Assembly: GCA_031763025.1 (NCBI GenBank)
Contig: JASSKH010000040.1
Span: 2,307,001 to 2,371,000, forward strand
Source of the DNA: Macrocystis pyrifera
Taxonomy: Eukaryota > Sar > Phaeophyceae > Laminariales > Laminariaceae
Direction: 5' to 3'
Length of the DNA stretch: 64,000 nt
This document shows positions 44,433-57,938 of the stretch, piece by piece (the stretch's first letter is position 1; the number at the start of each line of letters is the position of its first letter). Under the pieces are notes generated by a model. The model was not told the origin of the DNA and did not search any database. It saw only the letters and a program-made list of their open reading frames with translations. Both the position numbers and the translations under genes were made by a program.

Positions 44433-44626
44433 CACCTCCAGTCGTAAGATCAGATATATTATGCCGCCACAGATTGATGCCGAAGCAAGGGTCCGAGGGA
44501 ACGGGGCCAACCCTAAGGTATAAAATACAGTACATGACGAATTGTAGCCAACCCGTGGAGTTGACGTCTTTGCTGTGTTTGTTTGCGGTTAGTCTGGTGG
44601 CGGTGTGTTTTGGTTGGGGTGGGCAG

Positions 44627-44672
44627 GGAAGGCATGTCACGGTTTGTTGGTTTCCAAACCGCGATGCTTTCC
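44627..44672. other. Hairpin, copy b, unit 2
   Basis: As at 13018-13063 but with TCACGGTTTG opposite CAAACCGCGA, so one pair is lost. Confidence 0.6.
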
Positions 44673-45680
44673 GCGTTCATCCACGAATATACCTTGACGG
44701 TGATGTAAGAACCAGGAGACGACGGCAAAAGTGGTAGTAGAGACAGGTCATGCGAGGGACTATTTAGTAGTAAGTCGAGGTCGAAGCCGGCTGGATTTTG
44801 CTTGTGCAGGTATGTCGTGGGGTGGGCATGTTCGGAGAGTGGCTACGAGTATGGCGTTTGTGATTGAGGACCGGGAGGGAAGCCGGTGTTGCTCTTGAGT
44901 TGTAACACTCCGGCCGATAAAATGAAGGACCGGTAGGTAGGTGTTGATGGTTATACACTAGCATTCCATATATTTCTGGTCATCATGGTAGGTGAAGGGC
45001 GTATATAGGGCAACAAGGCCATTCAAGAAGCAGCAGCGTCCGTGTTGTCGAAATTCCTACTTTTGATAATGTTGACTAGTCGAGCGTCGTGTGTGGTGCG
45101 TGTCCTTCTTTCACGTCTATATTGTGGTTTGTACACTAACTACTGCTGTAGTACTGTGTGGCAGATCGATGCGATTTCGCCAGCTATATGATACATGGCG
45201 GGGTTGATTTGGGTACGCATATGTACGATATTCCTGATTTATATATGTATGGGGGTTATTACGTAAATGTGTGGGGGTTTATATGTATGTGGATTGTGGG
45301 TTTCCGAGTGGGCGGTGTTTTGATACAAAGGGACCTTAACGGGAGTCAACCCCCGTGGCGTGGAAACCCTCTGACACTGGTGCTTACTTCTGTGTGTGCT
45401 GAAAATATGATGCTCTTATCTCGCGGGGGTGAAGGTGCGGGGTGATAGACAGACGTTGCTGCTTGGCAGTGACGTCGATAGTAGCATGCATCGGGGTGGA
45501 AGTGTTGAAGGGGGAGAGGGGGGGGGGAGGTTGTATCGTGCAGAGACAGTGATGGCGGGGGAAGAGCGCCGGCTTCAAGTAAGGGGATCTCACGTAAAAG
45601 GGTCTCGTTGATGTCCGGAACAGCGCCACTCTTACAGCGTCATCGATAATAATGTAACTCCTTCCGTCTCATGTCAATAG
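44673..45680. other. No gene recognised
   Basis: Counterpart of 13064-14070. Same G/T-rich composition. Confidence 0.35.
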
Positions 45681-45691
45681 GAGCAATCCAC

Positions 45692-45833
45692 TGACGTCAT
45701 CATCCACGGCCAATTTTCCGTTTTTGTTTTGTTTTTTTTCCCGAAAAAGCGACGTCACGATTCCGGATGACGACGCATGCCGACCAATAATTTTCCACCA
45801 ATCAAAATTTCCAACCTAAAACAATTGACCAAT
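45692..45833 (+). promoter_or_regulatory. CRE/CCAAT cluster, unit 2
   Basis: TGACGTCA at 45692-45699, a second GACGTCAC downstream, and CCAAT at 45784-45788, 45798-45802 and 45829-45833. All elements are retained although the T run between them changed length. Confidence 0.55.
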
Positions 45834-45945
45834 CAGGAAACCGCGAGCGCGAAATGTCTTTCTGCCGCCGTAACACCGCTGTGTGTGGCGGCGTATTTTG
45901 AGTGGCATATCAGTGAATGAAGCGTTGTAATAATAGGCATGCCGG

Positions 45946-46134
45946 ATGAGGAACAAAGCAGGCGCAGTAGTACGTCGAGCACGTTGGTGCACTGCAGTAA
46001 TTTTGTTGACTATAATAGTAGTAATAACAGGGGGGCGGGCTACGGCAGGGAGGTTACCCCCCCCCTTCACCAAAATTGCAACCAAAACAATGGTTGGTAA
46101 CTTTGATGTTGTCAACCATTTGGGAGCAGCGTGA
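45946..46134 (+). CDS. Small signal-anchor ORF, unit 2
   Basis: 62 codons as at 14334-14522, with Gly for Glu and Asn for Asp changes. The same GC|GTGAGG donor candidate closes it. Confidence 0.3.
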   Translation: MRNKAGAVVRRARWCTAVILLTIIVVITGGRATAGRLPPPFTKIATKTMVGNFDVVNHLGAA

Positions 46135-46316
46135 GGGTCCAGAGGTGCGGGTAGGACCATGTTACGCCCACACCGTACAACTCCTTGCAGTGCAAACTCG
46201 GACACCAATGCGTGTCACACCCCCCAACCACGCAGTCAGTTTCCGTCGCCGCAATCTTCGCTTTTTCCGTCTATTTTCCGCTCTAAAGTCTCAAGAGAGT
46301 TAAGGAACGCTTTCAC

Positions 46317-46597
46317 ACCTCAGACAGACAGATCATGATCTAGACAGTATACTGCAGACAATCTACTGTAGTTCTTCGCCTGCCGCTGTGATGTATGTTG
46401 CAGGATCTCCATAGTACAGAGGTCCAACCCAGGAAACATGCGCTATGATGTCCTACAATAACGGATCATGCAGATTATTCGGGTCTCACCCGGCAACATG
46501 GCACTCATTAGTACCAAGATCGGGGCTTAGGGGCTGCCTTGAAACATCTAGATAAATAACATGAAGCGGGAACCGATCGATGATCTGCCCAGGGGTG
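46317..46597 (-). repeat. Right inverted arm, unit 2
   Basis: Copy of 14705-14985. Confidence 0.6.
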
Positions 46598-47333
46598 GAC
46601 TCTTTTTCCTTGCCCGATGTCTCCCAACCCTGAAACCGAAATCGAAAAATTAGTTCAAGCATGAGCCGATGAATAGTTTCATGCCTACTACTCGTTGGTA
46701 TTGTACAACGAATCATATTACAGTAGTGCCGGTCCCTCTATAGTGCCGGTATGATATGCGCCAGCCAACAATACTGGCAATCTATGTAGCGACAACCAGA
46801 AATACTCCGCACACTACATACAGTAGTACCACACCGGTGAGTCCCATCTGCGCCGAGCGTTTCCATAGGCACTATATACAGCGGGCAACCGGCACTATGG
46901 AGAGGCCATCTTGGGTAGTAACTCCCTCAGCTGGGGAGCCCCGACGGTCAGAAGTGGTTTGGCCAAAATGCGCTACTTCAGTATACCCCTGTATCGTGAG
47001 TGCGCGTCGTGTACCCTCGTGTACGAAATAGGGGCATTCCAGTTCGACAAAATCGTTTTGTTCGAAGGATGGTGAGATAACACGGACTTATGATTGGATA
47101 AATAAATGGCCCCGAGACGCAGTCCAAGACCAGTTGTGAACGCCGCTGTTGATTCGTACTCGTAGGAGGCGAGGTCATTATTGTTGGGTCCGCCGTTAAG
47201 TGTCTGGTTCGTTGGCTGAGTAAAGACTGAACTCGACGAGGAGTGTCCACTACTACGTCACGAGCTATGTCGACTATAATGGGGAGAGATAAGGGCGCTG
47301 ACGCTGTCCTTCCCCGTCTTCCCCCCTCTGTTG
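46598..47333. other. No gene recognised
   Basis: Counterpart of 14986-15720. Confidence 0.4.
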
Positions 47334-48185
47334 TATCCCTGGTATACTGTATATAGGTTGGGTTGGCATCGGTTGGCGACGATGCTGCAAAACACTCCTC
47401 TCACTACGTGAGCTAGACAGCCAGGGTACAGTTTTTTTTTTTTCGGCGCTTTCCACGGCTGGCGGTCGAGTTAGATCATTTTTGTGCGGGGAGCACCTTA
47501 ACTCCGCATAACGGGGATAATCGTATCACGTAGTGTGTATATGGCAAGGCACCCGCGAGGCAGTTACATAGCAAACCCATTGTGCTGTCTCTGGAAGTGG
47601 CCACACCAGAAAATAAATCGTTTCATTGACGCTGTCATCCAGCATGGTTGGAGGGAGGGGGCGGGGTGTACTTATTGTCATGCATGGCCGTAGTCGTATG
47701 ACCATAGAACCTCGCATCTCCACAATGCCGGGACGGAGCAAGCCAGTTTTTTTTGCCGACCAGGCAGATATTGCTTGCACCGAGCGCGAAGCGCCGTGAG
47801 GTGTTGGGCGAGTCGCATGAAACGTTAGATGCATCCTACTGATTCCCACTTTTAAGGCGGATTTTCTTGCATATAGATGACAGCGTCAATCAATTGATTT
47901 AATTTCTGATGTAGCCACTTCCAGAGACAGCAATGGGTTTACTATGTAACTGCCTCGTAGGTAACTTAACCATATACGCACTACGTGATACGATCATCCC
48001 CCTTGTGCGGCGTAATTCTTCTCCCGCACAAAAATGATCCAACTCGACCGCCAGCGGCCGTAACCGCAAAAAAAAAAAAACAGCGATACCCTGGCTGTCT
48101 AGCCCACGTAGTGAGAGGCGTATTTTACAGCGCGGTCACCAACCGACGCCAACCCAACCTATGCATATGCCAGGTATGTAACATA
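47334..48185. mobile_element. Foldback element A, unit 2
   Basis: Copy of 15721-16573 with the same arms and loop. Confidence 0.75.
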
Positions 48186-49263
48186 GGGGCGGGGGGAGGG
48201 GGGCATACTCAATTGTTGTCTGCCTTGGGTCATTTGACCTTGACCACGCTTCGTATTCGAGGCGGAGCACTGCTGTACCTACTTTTCATTGCGGGCGTTG
48301 TTTGGTACGACTATTAATAGCTCCTTCGAGGAAGTTCACGGCAGGTGTTGTGTTTTGCTGTTGCTGTTGATGTTGTTGTTTTGTTGTTGCTACTGATTTA
48401 TGTTGCCTCACATCAGCGTATTGCCCTATACCGGGCCATGCTCGTAAGCGAAAGACAGTCTGTCTCTCTATTATTGTAAAATTATTTTACTGCCCAACAT
48501 GATAGTCCCACGGTGTGCTACTCCTCTCACACAGGCGGCGAGGGGGGCAGAGGAGGGGAAATGGGGGGGGGGGGGGAGGGCGGGGGGGGGGGGGGGGGTG
48601 GGGGAGGTCGATGTTTTTGTTCAGAAAGCATCAGAGTGAGGTGCCGTGTTTTTTCGTCCTTCTCAGTCACGGGAGGGACTGAGGCGCGTGACACTCTTCT
48701 TCGCCTCCTCTCGCCATTTTATCTTCTCTTCATCCCTGCACGGCGTTTGGAAAAGAAGCGGGCGCCCGTTCAAGGTGAATTTACAGTAGTGAAGCACGCG
48801 ACCCCAACCTATCGTAAATGTATGCCACCGCTAACCTATTGTAGATGGACGGGACTGTTAACCTACTGTGAATCATACGCCACCGCCAACTTATCATAAA
48901 TGTAACCGCAGGTGCCACGAGTAGCTCGGCGCGTGGTTGCTGTTGCTGCTGTGTCTGTTTTTTCAGGCTTGGTGTTGTTTTTTTTCAAACACTGGTGCTT
49001 TTTATTTTCACTTGTCTTGTTTTGGCTGGTTGATTAGCCGATGGCTGATTGCCGTTTTACGTCCTGCTGTTTTTCGGACCAGTACGACGATGTGTTGTAT
49101 GTTTATTCTTTTGCTTATGAAGTCAAGGATGTGCAGCAAAAGTATGCGCATGAAGGGTTAATTGGCCCATATATTCGCTTTTTGACACCACCGTTGCCCC
49201 ACACTTTGTTCGCTTTTTTTCGTTTTCGCGCCCCCCCTCTCCCCCCTTGGGTTGCCCCCCCCC
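48186..49263. other. No gene firmly recognised
   Basis: Counterpart of 16574-17650. The G-rich tract is at 48560-48606. The frame containing DQYDDVLYVYSFAYEV starts with ATG here (49041). Confidence 0.3.
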
Positions 49264-50550
49264 TTGGGTTGGCGTCGGTTGGCAACGACACTGTAAAACA
49301 TGCCGCTCACTACGTGAGCTAGACATCCAAGGTACCGTTTTTTGTTTTGTTTTTTTGGCGGTCGCCCACAGCTGGTCGTCTAGTTAGATCATTTGTGCCA
49401 AGTAAAGAACCTTTACTCTACACAAGGGAATTGATCGTATCACGCAGTGTTCAAGGTAAGGCACCCAAGAGGCAGTTACATAGTACTCCCATTGCTGTCT
49501 CTGGAAGTGGCCACACCGGAAATTAAACTAACCCATTGAAGCTGTCATCCATATGCAAGTCCGCCTCACAAGCGGTTCTTAGTAGGATGCAGCTCACCCT
49601 TCATGCGACTCGCCGGACACCTCACGGCGCTTCGCTCTTGGTGCAAGCAATGTCTGCCTGGTCGGTGAAAACCCGACATGCTCCGTCCCGACATTGTAGG
49701 GATGCGAGGGTCTATGGTCATACGACTACGGCCATGCATGAGATCGAGTACATCTCTCCTATCGAGTACACCCCCCCTCTCCCCCACCCCCGCCTGCTTA
49801 TTGCGTTATGCGGACCCTATTGTACCTTATGGTACCGTTACCGCACTTTGCCGGATGGAACAGGCCAGTGAAGCCTTTTTTTGCGCGGCGTTCCTCAGGG
49901 GGGGGCACGGGGTAGGAGGAGCGCGACTGCTTCCTCTCGCGTACCGTGATTCGCTCCCTACGGTACGTCAACTATCAGCAGGAGCGGGGGAAGGAGAGGG
50001 ATGGGGGGGGGGGGGGGAGAGGGAAAGAGGAGGAGGGAGGGAGGGGGGGGGGGGTGCTCGATAGGAGAGATGTACTCGATCTCATGCATGGCCGTAGTCG
50101 TGTGACAATAGACCCTCGCATCCCTACATTGCCGGGACGGAGCATGTCGGTTTTTCACCGACCAGGTAGACATTGTTTGCACCAAGCGCGAAGCGCCGTG
50201 AGGTGTCCGGCGGGTCGCATGAAGGCATCCTCCTAGGAACCGCTTGTGAGGCGGACTTGCATATGGATGAGTCATTTAATTTCCGGTGTGGCCACTCCCA
50301 GAGACAGCAATGGGAGTACGATGTAGCTGCCTCTTGGGTGTCTTACCATAAAAACTACGTGATACGATCATTCCCACTTATGCGGGGTTGTTCACCTCGC
50401 ACAAATGATCTAACTCGACAACCATCTGTGACCAAGCGCCAAAAAGTAAAAATAAAAAAGCGGTGGCCTGGTTGTCTAGCTCAAGTAGTGGGAGGCATGT
50501 TTTACCGTGTTGTTGCTAACGGACGCCAACCCAACCTATACCTGGTACAT
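49264..50550. mobile_element. Foldback element B, unit 2
   Basis: Copy of 17651-18935. The T run in the left arm is interrupted by G (GTTTTTTGTTTTG), and the central purine tract differs in length. Confidence 0.8.
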
Positions 50551-50553
50551 AAT

Positions 50554-50584
<31 letters not shown>
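50554..50584 (+). repeat. G31 homopolymer
   Basis: 31 consecutive G, against 9 at the same place in unit 1. Follows the foldback B end (CCTGGTACATAAT). Confidence 0.9.
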
Positions 50585-50585
<1 letters not shown>

Positions 50586-51325
50586 GCAGATACGAGAGAT
50601 GAAACAGGGAGAGAAGAGACAAAGAACAGGGAGAAAGGAACTGAGCCGAGAGCAAGGAGAGAAATATGAGAGTAGTTTAGAGAACAAGAGGACGAAATAA
50701 ACCAAAGCCTGAGTTTGTTTTTGTCCTGTGCTTGCCTTGCCGACAGGGTGGGAAGGGAGGCGTGTGCGTGCGTGCTCGTTTTGTACATTTGTGGCGAGAA
50801 GCGAATCAGACCTCTCGCGAAAGCTCAACGGTTATTTTTTTAGTTTGAACATTTCGTGCACGCCCTCTCACACCCAGCGCCCACTTTAGGCTGATCGACG
50901 TGCCTCCTTTTCCGCTCGTCTCCCTTGACTGACTGCCTGCCTGCCTGCCTGCCTGCCGCAGCCATTGCAGCAATGATATCTTTGTTTTGGCACCGTAGTT
51001 CAGCGTCAGGTGGGGACGGAGGCGACCGCGTGATCTGAAGAACACAAGGAGGGCCCTCCGCGGTTGGCTCGCTGTCGTCGTTAATGGTGGTTTTCCTATT
51101 TTACCGATTTTCGTTTTTTTGCCTATAAGACGCGTTTTTAATCCCCTCTTGACATTTCTTACGTGCGTATAATGCGTGATTTTTTATCCCCTAGGATGTT
51201 GGTGGAACGGAAACCCCGTTCTTTTTATTGGACCTTTCTTTTGAGAAATGAAAGTATTTTGAGTCGCCCGGTGGAGGTGGAAGGCCTGTACTGTAGTGGG
51301 AGGGGAGAGCGTTTTGCTCGAGACG
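50585..51325. other. No gene recognised
   Basis: Counterpart of 18948-19689, with a shorter GCCT array near 50935-50958. Confidence 0.4.
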
Positions 51326-51757
51326 ATCGCCTATTTCGCTTTCGTGGTTCGGGTTTCCAGGGAAGGAGACTGGCAACGGGAAGGGGGACGCGAGGAGCAT
51401 GTCTCCGGGGTTTGGTGGTAAAGATGGCGGTGCCGGTGCCGATTTCGCTTTCGTGTCTCGGTTTTCCAGGGAAGCAGGAAAGGTAGACGCGGAGCATATC
51501 CCGGGGGTTTGGTGGTGGAGATGTCGGTGCCGATGTTGACTTTCGTGTTTCGGTTTTCCAGCTGTGGAGGGGGGGGGCGCGAGAAGCATGGCCCTGGGGT
51601 TTTGTAGTGGAGAGGGCGGTACCGATGCCTATGTCGCTCCTTTGTCCTGGTTATCACTAGCAAGAGGAGGAGGAGGAGGGGGGGGGGGGGGGACGCGAGG
51701 ATCATGGCTCCGGGATTCGGTCATGGAGATTGGGGTGCCGATGCTAGCGTTGGTTCG
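51326..51757 (+). repeat. ~100-bp satellite, unit 2
   Basis: Four diverged copies as at 19690-20115. Confidence 0.7.
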
Positions 51758-54191
51758 GCATGTAAGCGTCGAAGGAGTACAGTAGAGAGAGATGGCATAC
51801 CTTCTTGTAAAATACCCGCCTCAAGAGTTTGGTAGCGTCGATTGGCCCTTCAAGGGCGCGGCGGAATTTCACTCGGACAGACGTCGAGAAGGAGAGGGGG
51901 CGTGGGGATAGGCGGCGGGAGGGGCGAAGGCGGTGGCGACTCTGGTTAGTACTGCTGCTACAAATATTAATTATAATAATGCAGCAGGCCCAGGTCGCGA
52001 GTCTTGTCGCTCGCTTGCCGTGTCTTATTTGTGCTGTGCTTGAACGGGCATAGTAGGCGGAGGGGGGATAGGGCGAGAGGGCGGGGGAGGGGGTGGGAGG
52101 GGTCTGGGGACGATTGGTTGGTTGATTGATTGATTGATCGATGGATGCATGTTGCTTGTTTTTCTCACTTGTCTTTCCTTCCTCTTGTCGTACGGTAGTA
52201 TCTATCGGCTGATCTTTCTTGATCGTTGTGACTCGACCGATCGGTTTTACCAGTGTTTAGTTTTGTGATTCGACTACAACAGTATCGGTTTATACCCATG
52301 CTGAAGCGGGAGACGTGGGTGGGGGACGTGAGTCCCCGCCTCCCCCCCTCCCGCGTTATGCGTTGCCTGGCTACTCTACCCCCGTTGTATGCCCACGAAC
52401 ATTTTTTGCTGGAGAGCCCTGGTTCGCCCCGGCTACATGTACGTTTGATCTCTGGTTCGAGGGGAGCCTTAAGCCAGAGAGTTGCCGCTACAATTTTGGC
52501 GTGAGAACTTGTTTGTTGTGTCGGAGCGGATACACTCTTGGGTGCAACAGATTAGACGGTTTCGAGACGCCATCGCTTTCACGGTAACGTACTGATTCGG
52601 TGACCCGAATTTCCGTTTCGGAATCCGCGTCTTTGCACCCAGGACAGTGAAAGTGGTTAGGGAAGGGGGGCGGATGGCGGGGGGGCGCAGACGGTGACGA
52701 TGGGGAAAGAAGGCGGGAAGGGGGTGGGGGGGAGCTAGGGACGCGAGTTGCTCGGAAATATGTTTATCTTTCACTTTTTCGCTTTTGGTTTGATTTGTTT
52801 GTTTTGTTTTGGTTTGATTTGGTTTGGTTTTGTACCGAGCGGAGCAGTGTCCGATCACCTGGAGGAGGAGGGCGGGGGCACCGTCGTAGGAGTGGGGGTG
52901 AGAGGGCTTGTCGAGATCATTAGTGTTGCTGACAACCATCGATTTATTTCGTCTGTTCTCGATTTTTTGTGTGGTCTGGTCATAGTGTTAGTGATTGTTA
53001 ATCTCGTGTTGATGTTGTTGCTTGTCTCTTTGGGGTGGCGGGAGCGCCGTAGTACCCGCTCGGATGGGGGTGCTTTTGAGTCGCGGACGTCGACCGGGGC
53101 CAAGACTTGGGGCTGGCATATCCATATTCGTTCGGATGCCTCACGCGGCGGGGGCGCCCGTCATCTTGGTGCTTGGTTTAGAGCTCTCGGGTGAAGAAAT
53201 AAATACGGTGCGATTTCTCAACACGCGCGGTCTTTTTTCCCCTGTTTCCATTTTTATAGTCGTCGTAAATGAATGTGATCTACCTGGTATACATTTGAGT
53301 CAAGTTGTGGGCCTCTACTGCTTGCTCCCCGTGTTCAACCCTTTTACATACGGATCACGGGAAAACATGTTCAACACTAACTCCAAGTAAAAAGGTTGTC
53401 CCCCAAGACAGAGGGGGTGCACTTTCAGCGAGGTGTACAGTCGAGTAGCAATATTAATATCAATGATAGTCGTATCAGTATAGATAGTACTGTAGTTAAA
53501 ACATCTTGTTCCCCTGTGTCGATTGGGGTCTCTAGTGGCGAAATTTGATTTCGTGTCGGACGATATACCCGTTCAAGTCATTATTTCGTGTCTGAAGATT
53601 TTGAAGAAAAACAATAAATATTGGTATTTTCGGTAGGTTCTGTCTGCTTGCTGTAAAAGACTACTGTACGTGTAGTTTAGTTTGGATTGTTGCAGCAGTA
53701 GTGTTCACTGTGTACCTTCGGGAATCTCCACAAAGTGCTGTTTCAATGTTGATAGGAACTCCGCACGCGCACGTGTGCTGCCCGCGTGCTGCATGCCGCA
53801 CATCGTTCGAGCGTTGTAACAAACGAAGCAAAAACAACAGAAGAACATCAAAAGGAAGGACATATAATTACTTGGCCTGGTGTAATTTTATACATTCAGT
53901 CCACGAGCCGATCTTCGCGCGTGTGCGCGTGGACTCTATCTAATAGCTATGCTTCCTCCTGTACCGCCACCAGAAGAAGCAGGAAACATTAATTCCGTTA
54001 AAAATTGGTTGTTTTTTTTCCTTATTGTTTTGTTGAAGGAACTTGCACCAACCACCCGCAAGGCCGTGATTATTTTTCTTCCGCGCGATAACGACAATAA
54101 CACCACCACGGCAGTGTTCATACTACAGCAACCAAAACAAAGGAGATACATAGATGCTGGTATAATAATGCAATGTTCATGTTGCTATTAA
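51758..54191. other. No gene firmly recognised
   Basis: Counterpart of 20116-22559. The hydrophobic ORF (52748-53194) is cut short by a frameshift relative to unit 1. Confidence 0.3.
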
Positions 54192-55303
54192 TAGGGGGGC
54201 ATACCTGTACGTAACGATGGCTTATCGAAGTCTTTTCCAGAGACGCACAAGCTTGGTCTCAGTCTCCGCGTGCACGAAAGGAATAAAACTGCTCTTCTTC
54301 TATAGCTAAGCAAGCAACACACGTGATTACCAACGATTACCGACTTAAAGGGCAGACCTCTCTAGGGATACAAAGTATCTCGCAACCTTGACCATAACAA
54401 GTGGCGTCGTCGGCAGGACAAAATACCACCGTCGACCGCCGTCCTGGCTTGGGGGCTTTTTCACCCCCCGCCAACGCCGCTTTCGCTTCGGTTTTTGTCG
54501 TTCCCTCCGGGGGCGACCAGGGCTCTGCAGAAGCCCCCGCTGCAGCGATGATTATCGCCCAGCGCGCTCCTCTCCCGACGAGCACTCTACAGGTCGAAGA
54601 TTCCGTCGTGAGCACTGCTCCGGCCGCGTCTTCCCTCTCAGGCCAGGGCTCTGCAGAAGCCCCCGCTGCAGCGACGATTGTCGCCCAGCGCGCTCCTCCC
54701 CCGACGAGCACTTTACGGGGAAAAGATTCCGCTGTGGTCACTGATCCGGCCGCGTCTACCCCATCGCCGCCTGGCAACCCGGCGCCTCCGAACGTTTTGC
54801 CGTCTTCAGGCCGCATCTCAACTCGGACGCGCCGACGAACAGCCGCCGCCGCTGGCACCGTGCCGCCTGCTGTTAATTATTGCTTCGGGCCCGGCGGGGC
54901 TCCTACACCATCAGCCCGGCGTGCTATCACCCCGCCGCGAGCCCCACGGCCGCGACCGCCCGCACCCGTCGTTTTGGCCCTGACTCCTGTCGCCTCGTCC
55001 GTCGCGACGGTACCCATCCCGTCCGGCCTCGACCGGACCGAGCCCGTGGGAACTCCTCTTTTACGACTTCCGCCGCCAACTGACGCACCTCCCGTCATCT
55101 CGACCGACTTGGACGCCCTCGGCGCAGCTGCTGAGTTTCAGTTTGGTGATTCCGCAGCGCCCTATTCGCACGCCGACTGGGCTCGGGAACAACAGGCTAA
55201 ACCCACGTGCAACGCCGCCATGCGCTACAAAGCCCTTGGCCAACCGGAAGTTTTGCCAGACGACTTTTCATCGGGTTTCCCTTCCCACCAGCGCCCTCCC
55301 TGA

Positions 55304-57340
55304 TCGGAGGTTCAGGAGCTGGCCAACAAAAACCGCTTGCACACCACCGACGCGGGCATCGTTCTACTTGTCCGACAGCCCCCCCCCCCCCCTGCGTTGG
55401 ATACGCCACGCCCGGTGGGTCGTACGGCCTGCTTATTAAACAACGAGCCTATTCGCGTTTTTGTTCCGCTGCTCATGCGCCCCTGGGTCATGCAGGCTTG
55501 CCATTCCACGGCTTCCTGCCACCTAGGAACCGCGCGCACCCTACGTATGCTCGAACGTTTCTACTGGTGGATCGGCATGAGCATCTGCACCCGGTGGTGG
55601 CTACGCAATTGCTTAAAGAGCCAAGCACGGAAAACGTCGCGGCAGACGGTCCGGTGGCCCTCCATCACGTTGCCCTTGCCAGAAGGGCCCGGCATCGCCG
55701 TCAGCATCGACTATTTCGGCCCCCTCCCGGTGACGCCTCGAGGTAATACCTACATCTTACTTTTCACTGATCGTTTCAGCCGCCGAGCTGACATGTGCGC
55801 CGTCACAGCGGCCGAGTTCACCGCTGAGGGCACGGCGAACATTCTCATCAACCGGTATATCCCTCTTTGGGGGTGCCCGCGCAGCATCTGCTCCAAGCTT
55901 TCGCACGCCGTATATCAGCTTCTCGGGGTTCGAAAAATTGCCACCAGCTCTTACCACCCGAACGGCAACGGTGGGGTGAAACGTGTAAACCACACGATGG
56001 CCCAGATGTTGGCAACGGTCGTCAACGAGCTCCAAAAAACTGGGATGAACAGCTCCCTCACGTCGAATTTGCGTACAAGAATTCCGTCAGTGCCGCCACG
56101 GGTCTGGCTCCCAACGAGGTACATATGGGTCGGCTTCCACGCCCCCCCTCTCACGATTTTCGAGCGTGCTGGAGCCGCCGGCCACCAGAGCTTGGCCCGC
56201 GACCACCGCGCCTACTGCGACTTGGTGACGGACCGCCAGCAGCGCGCGTACGATATCGTTCGAGAACACCACGCCCTCACTGTCGCTCGCGTGAACCGCC
56301 GCAACTCCGCCCTCTCCGACGCTCTGCGTCCGGTCCCCAAGTTTGACGTTGGCGGTTGGGTGTGGGTGTACAATACGGCGGCCACCATCCGCCAGGGCGC
56401 GAAACCAGACACGGACACCAAGGTCCTCAAGGCCAAACTCTCACTCAACTGGACGGGCCCCTACAAAGTTCTCGCAGTTGGCCCCCGCTCCTCAGCGGGC
56501 ACCCCGGATGGCTCTCCTCTCGGAGCAAAGCTCCTGTATTTGGATCTTCCTTCCGATATGCCCGGCGCTGAGGATCGCCGGCGCGTATCTGTCCAACGCT
56601 GCAAGCCCTGTGCCAACCCCCACGACCGTGGCGACATGCCGAAGTATTTGCCGGCGGGGTTGACGCAATACGCGCTCAACAATTTCTCCAAGAAATCCCC
56701 TCCGTACCACGTCACCGAGGACGACGTTTCGACCCCTCTTGAACGACTCGAAGTGGAAAATATTACTGGACATCAATCGGTTAGAGGTCGAGGTGGCGTC
56801 ATCGCGGTGATGTACGAGACGCACTGGACAGGACTATCCCGGCCATCCTGGGAACGGGAAATGGACCTTCAGCTTTCTCGCCACGCAGTTTTGCGCTACT
56901 GGGCCGGCACCCCGAACCAACACCGCCAAACCAACCGCCAGTACCGCCGAATGAGAATTGGCGCGGCACAACGGGAGCTTTCTCGGAGTAACGGCGAGCG
57001 GTTTCTGGCACCCGGCTATGGCTGCGTATCGCACGCCGATTGGCTCCGCCGATACAGCAACACTGTACTTCCCAACGGGGCCCACTTTTGGTACAAGGGC
57101 GACGACGGTCTGTGGTGGCTCGGGAAAATCAGCGCAACTACACCAACGGATGGAGTATATTTGGTTTGATTTTTGGACGACCCGGGACCAATCAAGCTTC
57201 CCCTTTCTCCGGCGCTCTACACGACTTCGACGAGAGCTGTACGAGGTTCTTGGTGTCTTCAAATTCACTTGGCTAGCGCGTTTGCACGGGGGGTCCAGCG
57301 TAACGTAGATGAATCTCGAGGTGCCGCCGTGGATAGCTGA
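55304..57340 (+). pseudogene. Dead gypsy integrase, unit 2
   Basis: One open frame of 610 codons (55337-57169) then TGA and an open continuation to 57340. It lacks the mid-gene TGA and downstream frameshift of unit 1 but has its own pair: an A6 run at 56034-56039 (A7 in unit 1) and a C7 run at 56142-56148 (C6 in unit 1). These put about 110 bases in the wrong frame before restoring it. The missing second-Asp segment, the Lys for Glu and the Ser for Cys are shared with unit 1, so the enzyme was dead before duplication. Confidence 0.85.
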
Positions 57341-57833
57341 TTTTCGCTTCTTGACTGCACTCGATATTTATTTTTTTTTGGTCGTCTTCCTGGACTTTGG
57401 GGGATGATTTTTTGTCTGCCTGATATGTTTCTGATGTGTTTTCCTTTTTTTGGGGCTGGGTTGGGCATGTGTTTTTGCGTATTTTGTCCTGCCTACCCCC
57501 CCCGCTCAGTGTCGGGACTGGTCTGGACACTCGGCCGCTCAAATTTCGGCCCAGGACGCGCTTTCAGAGTTGTGGACTGGGTTTAGGTGGTTCTTGCCGT
57601 CTTCTGTGTTACTTTTCTTTTCATTCCCGTACTCACTTTTCGCTTTTCCATGCATCTTCCTCGCCTACCCCCCCGTGCGGGCGGCATGGCGATGGCTTTC
57701 ATCGACGATTTCTTCCTGCCCCTTAAGGCTAGGTCTTCCCTTTATTTTTTTACGTACTTTACCGGCTTCCTTGCCTCGCCGTTCAGAGGTGTGGGAGTGG
57801 GTTTTGAGGAGCCGCATCTTCGCTCATGTTCTA

Positions 57834-57938
57834 TTACGGGGGTCCATAGTTAATAGGACCTATGGTATACATAAAAACCTATGTAATTAACTATTTTTCC
57901 TAACAAAATTTGGTCCCATTAACTATGGATCCCCGTAA
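57834..57938. mobile_element. MITE, unit 2 copy of 26324-26428
   Basis: 105 bp, TTACGGGGGTCCATAG to CTATGGATCCCCGTAA, TA on both sides. Confidence 0.85.
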
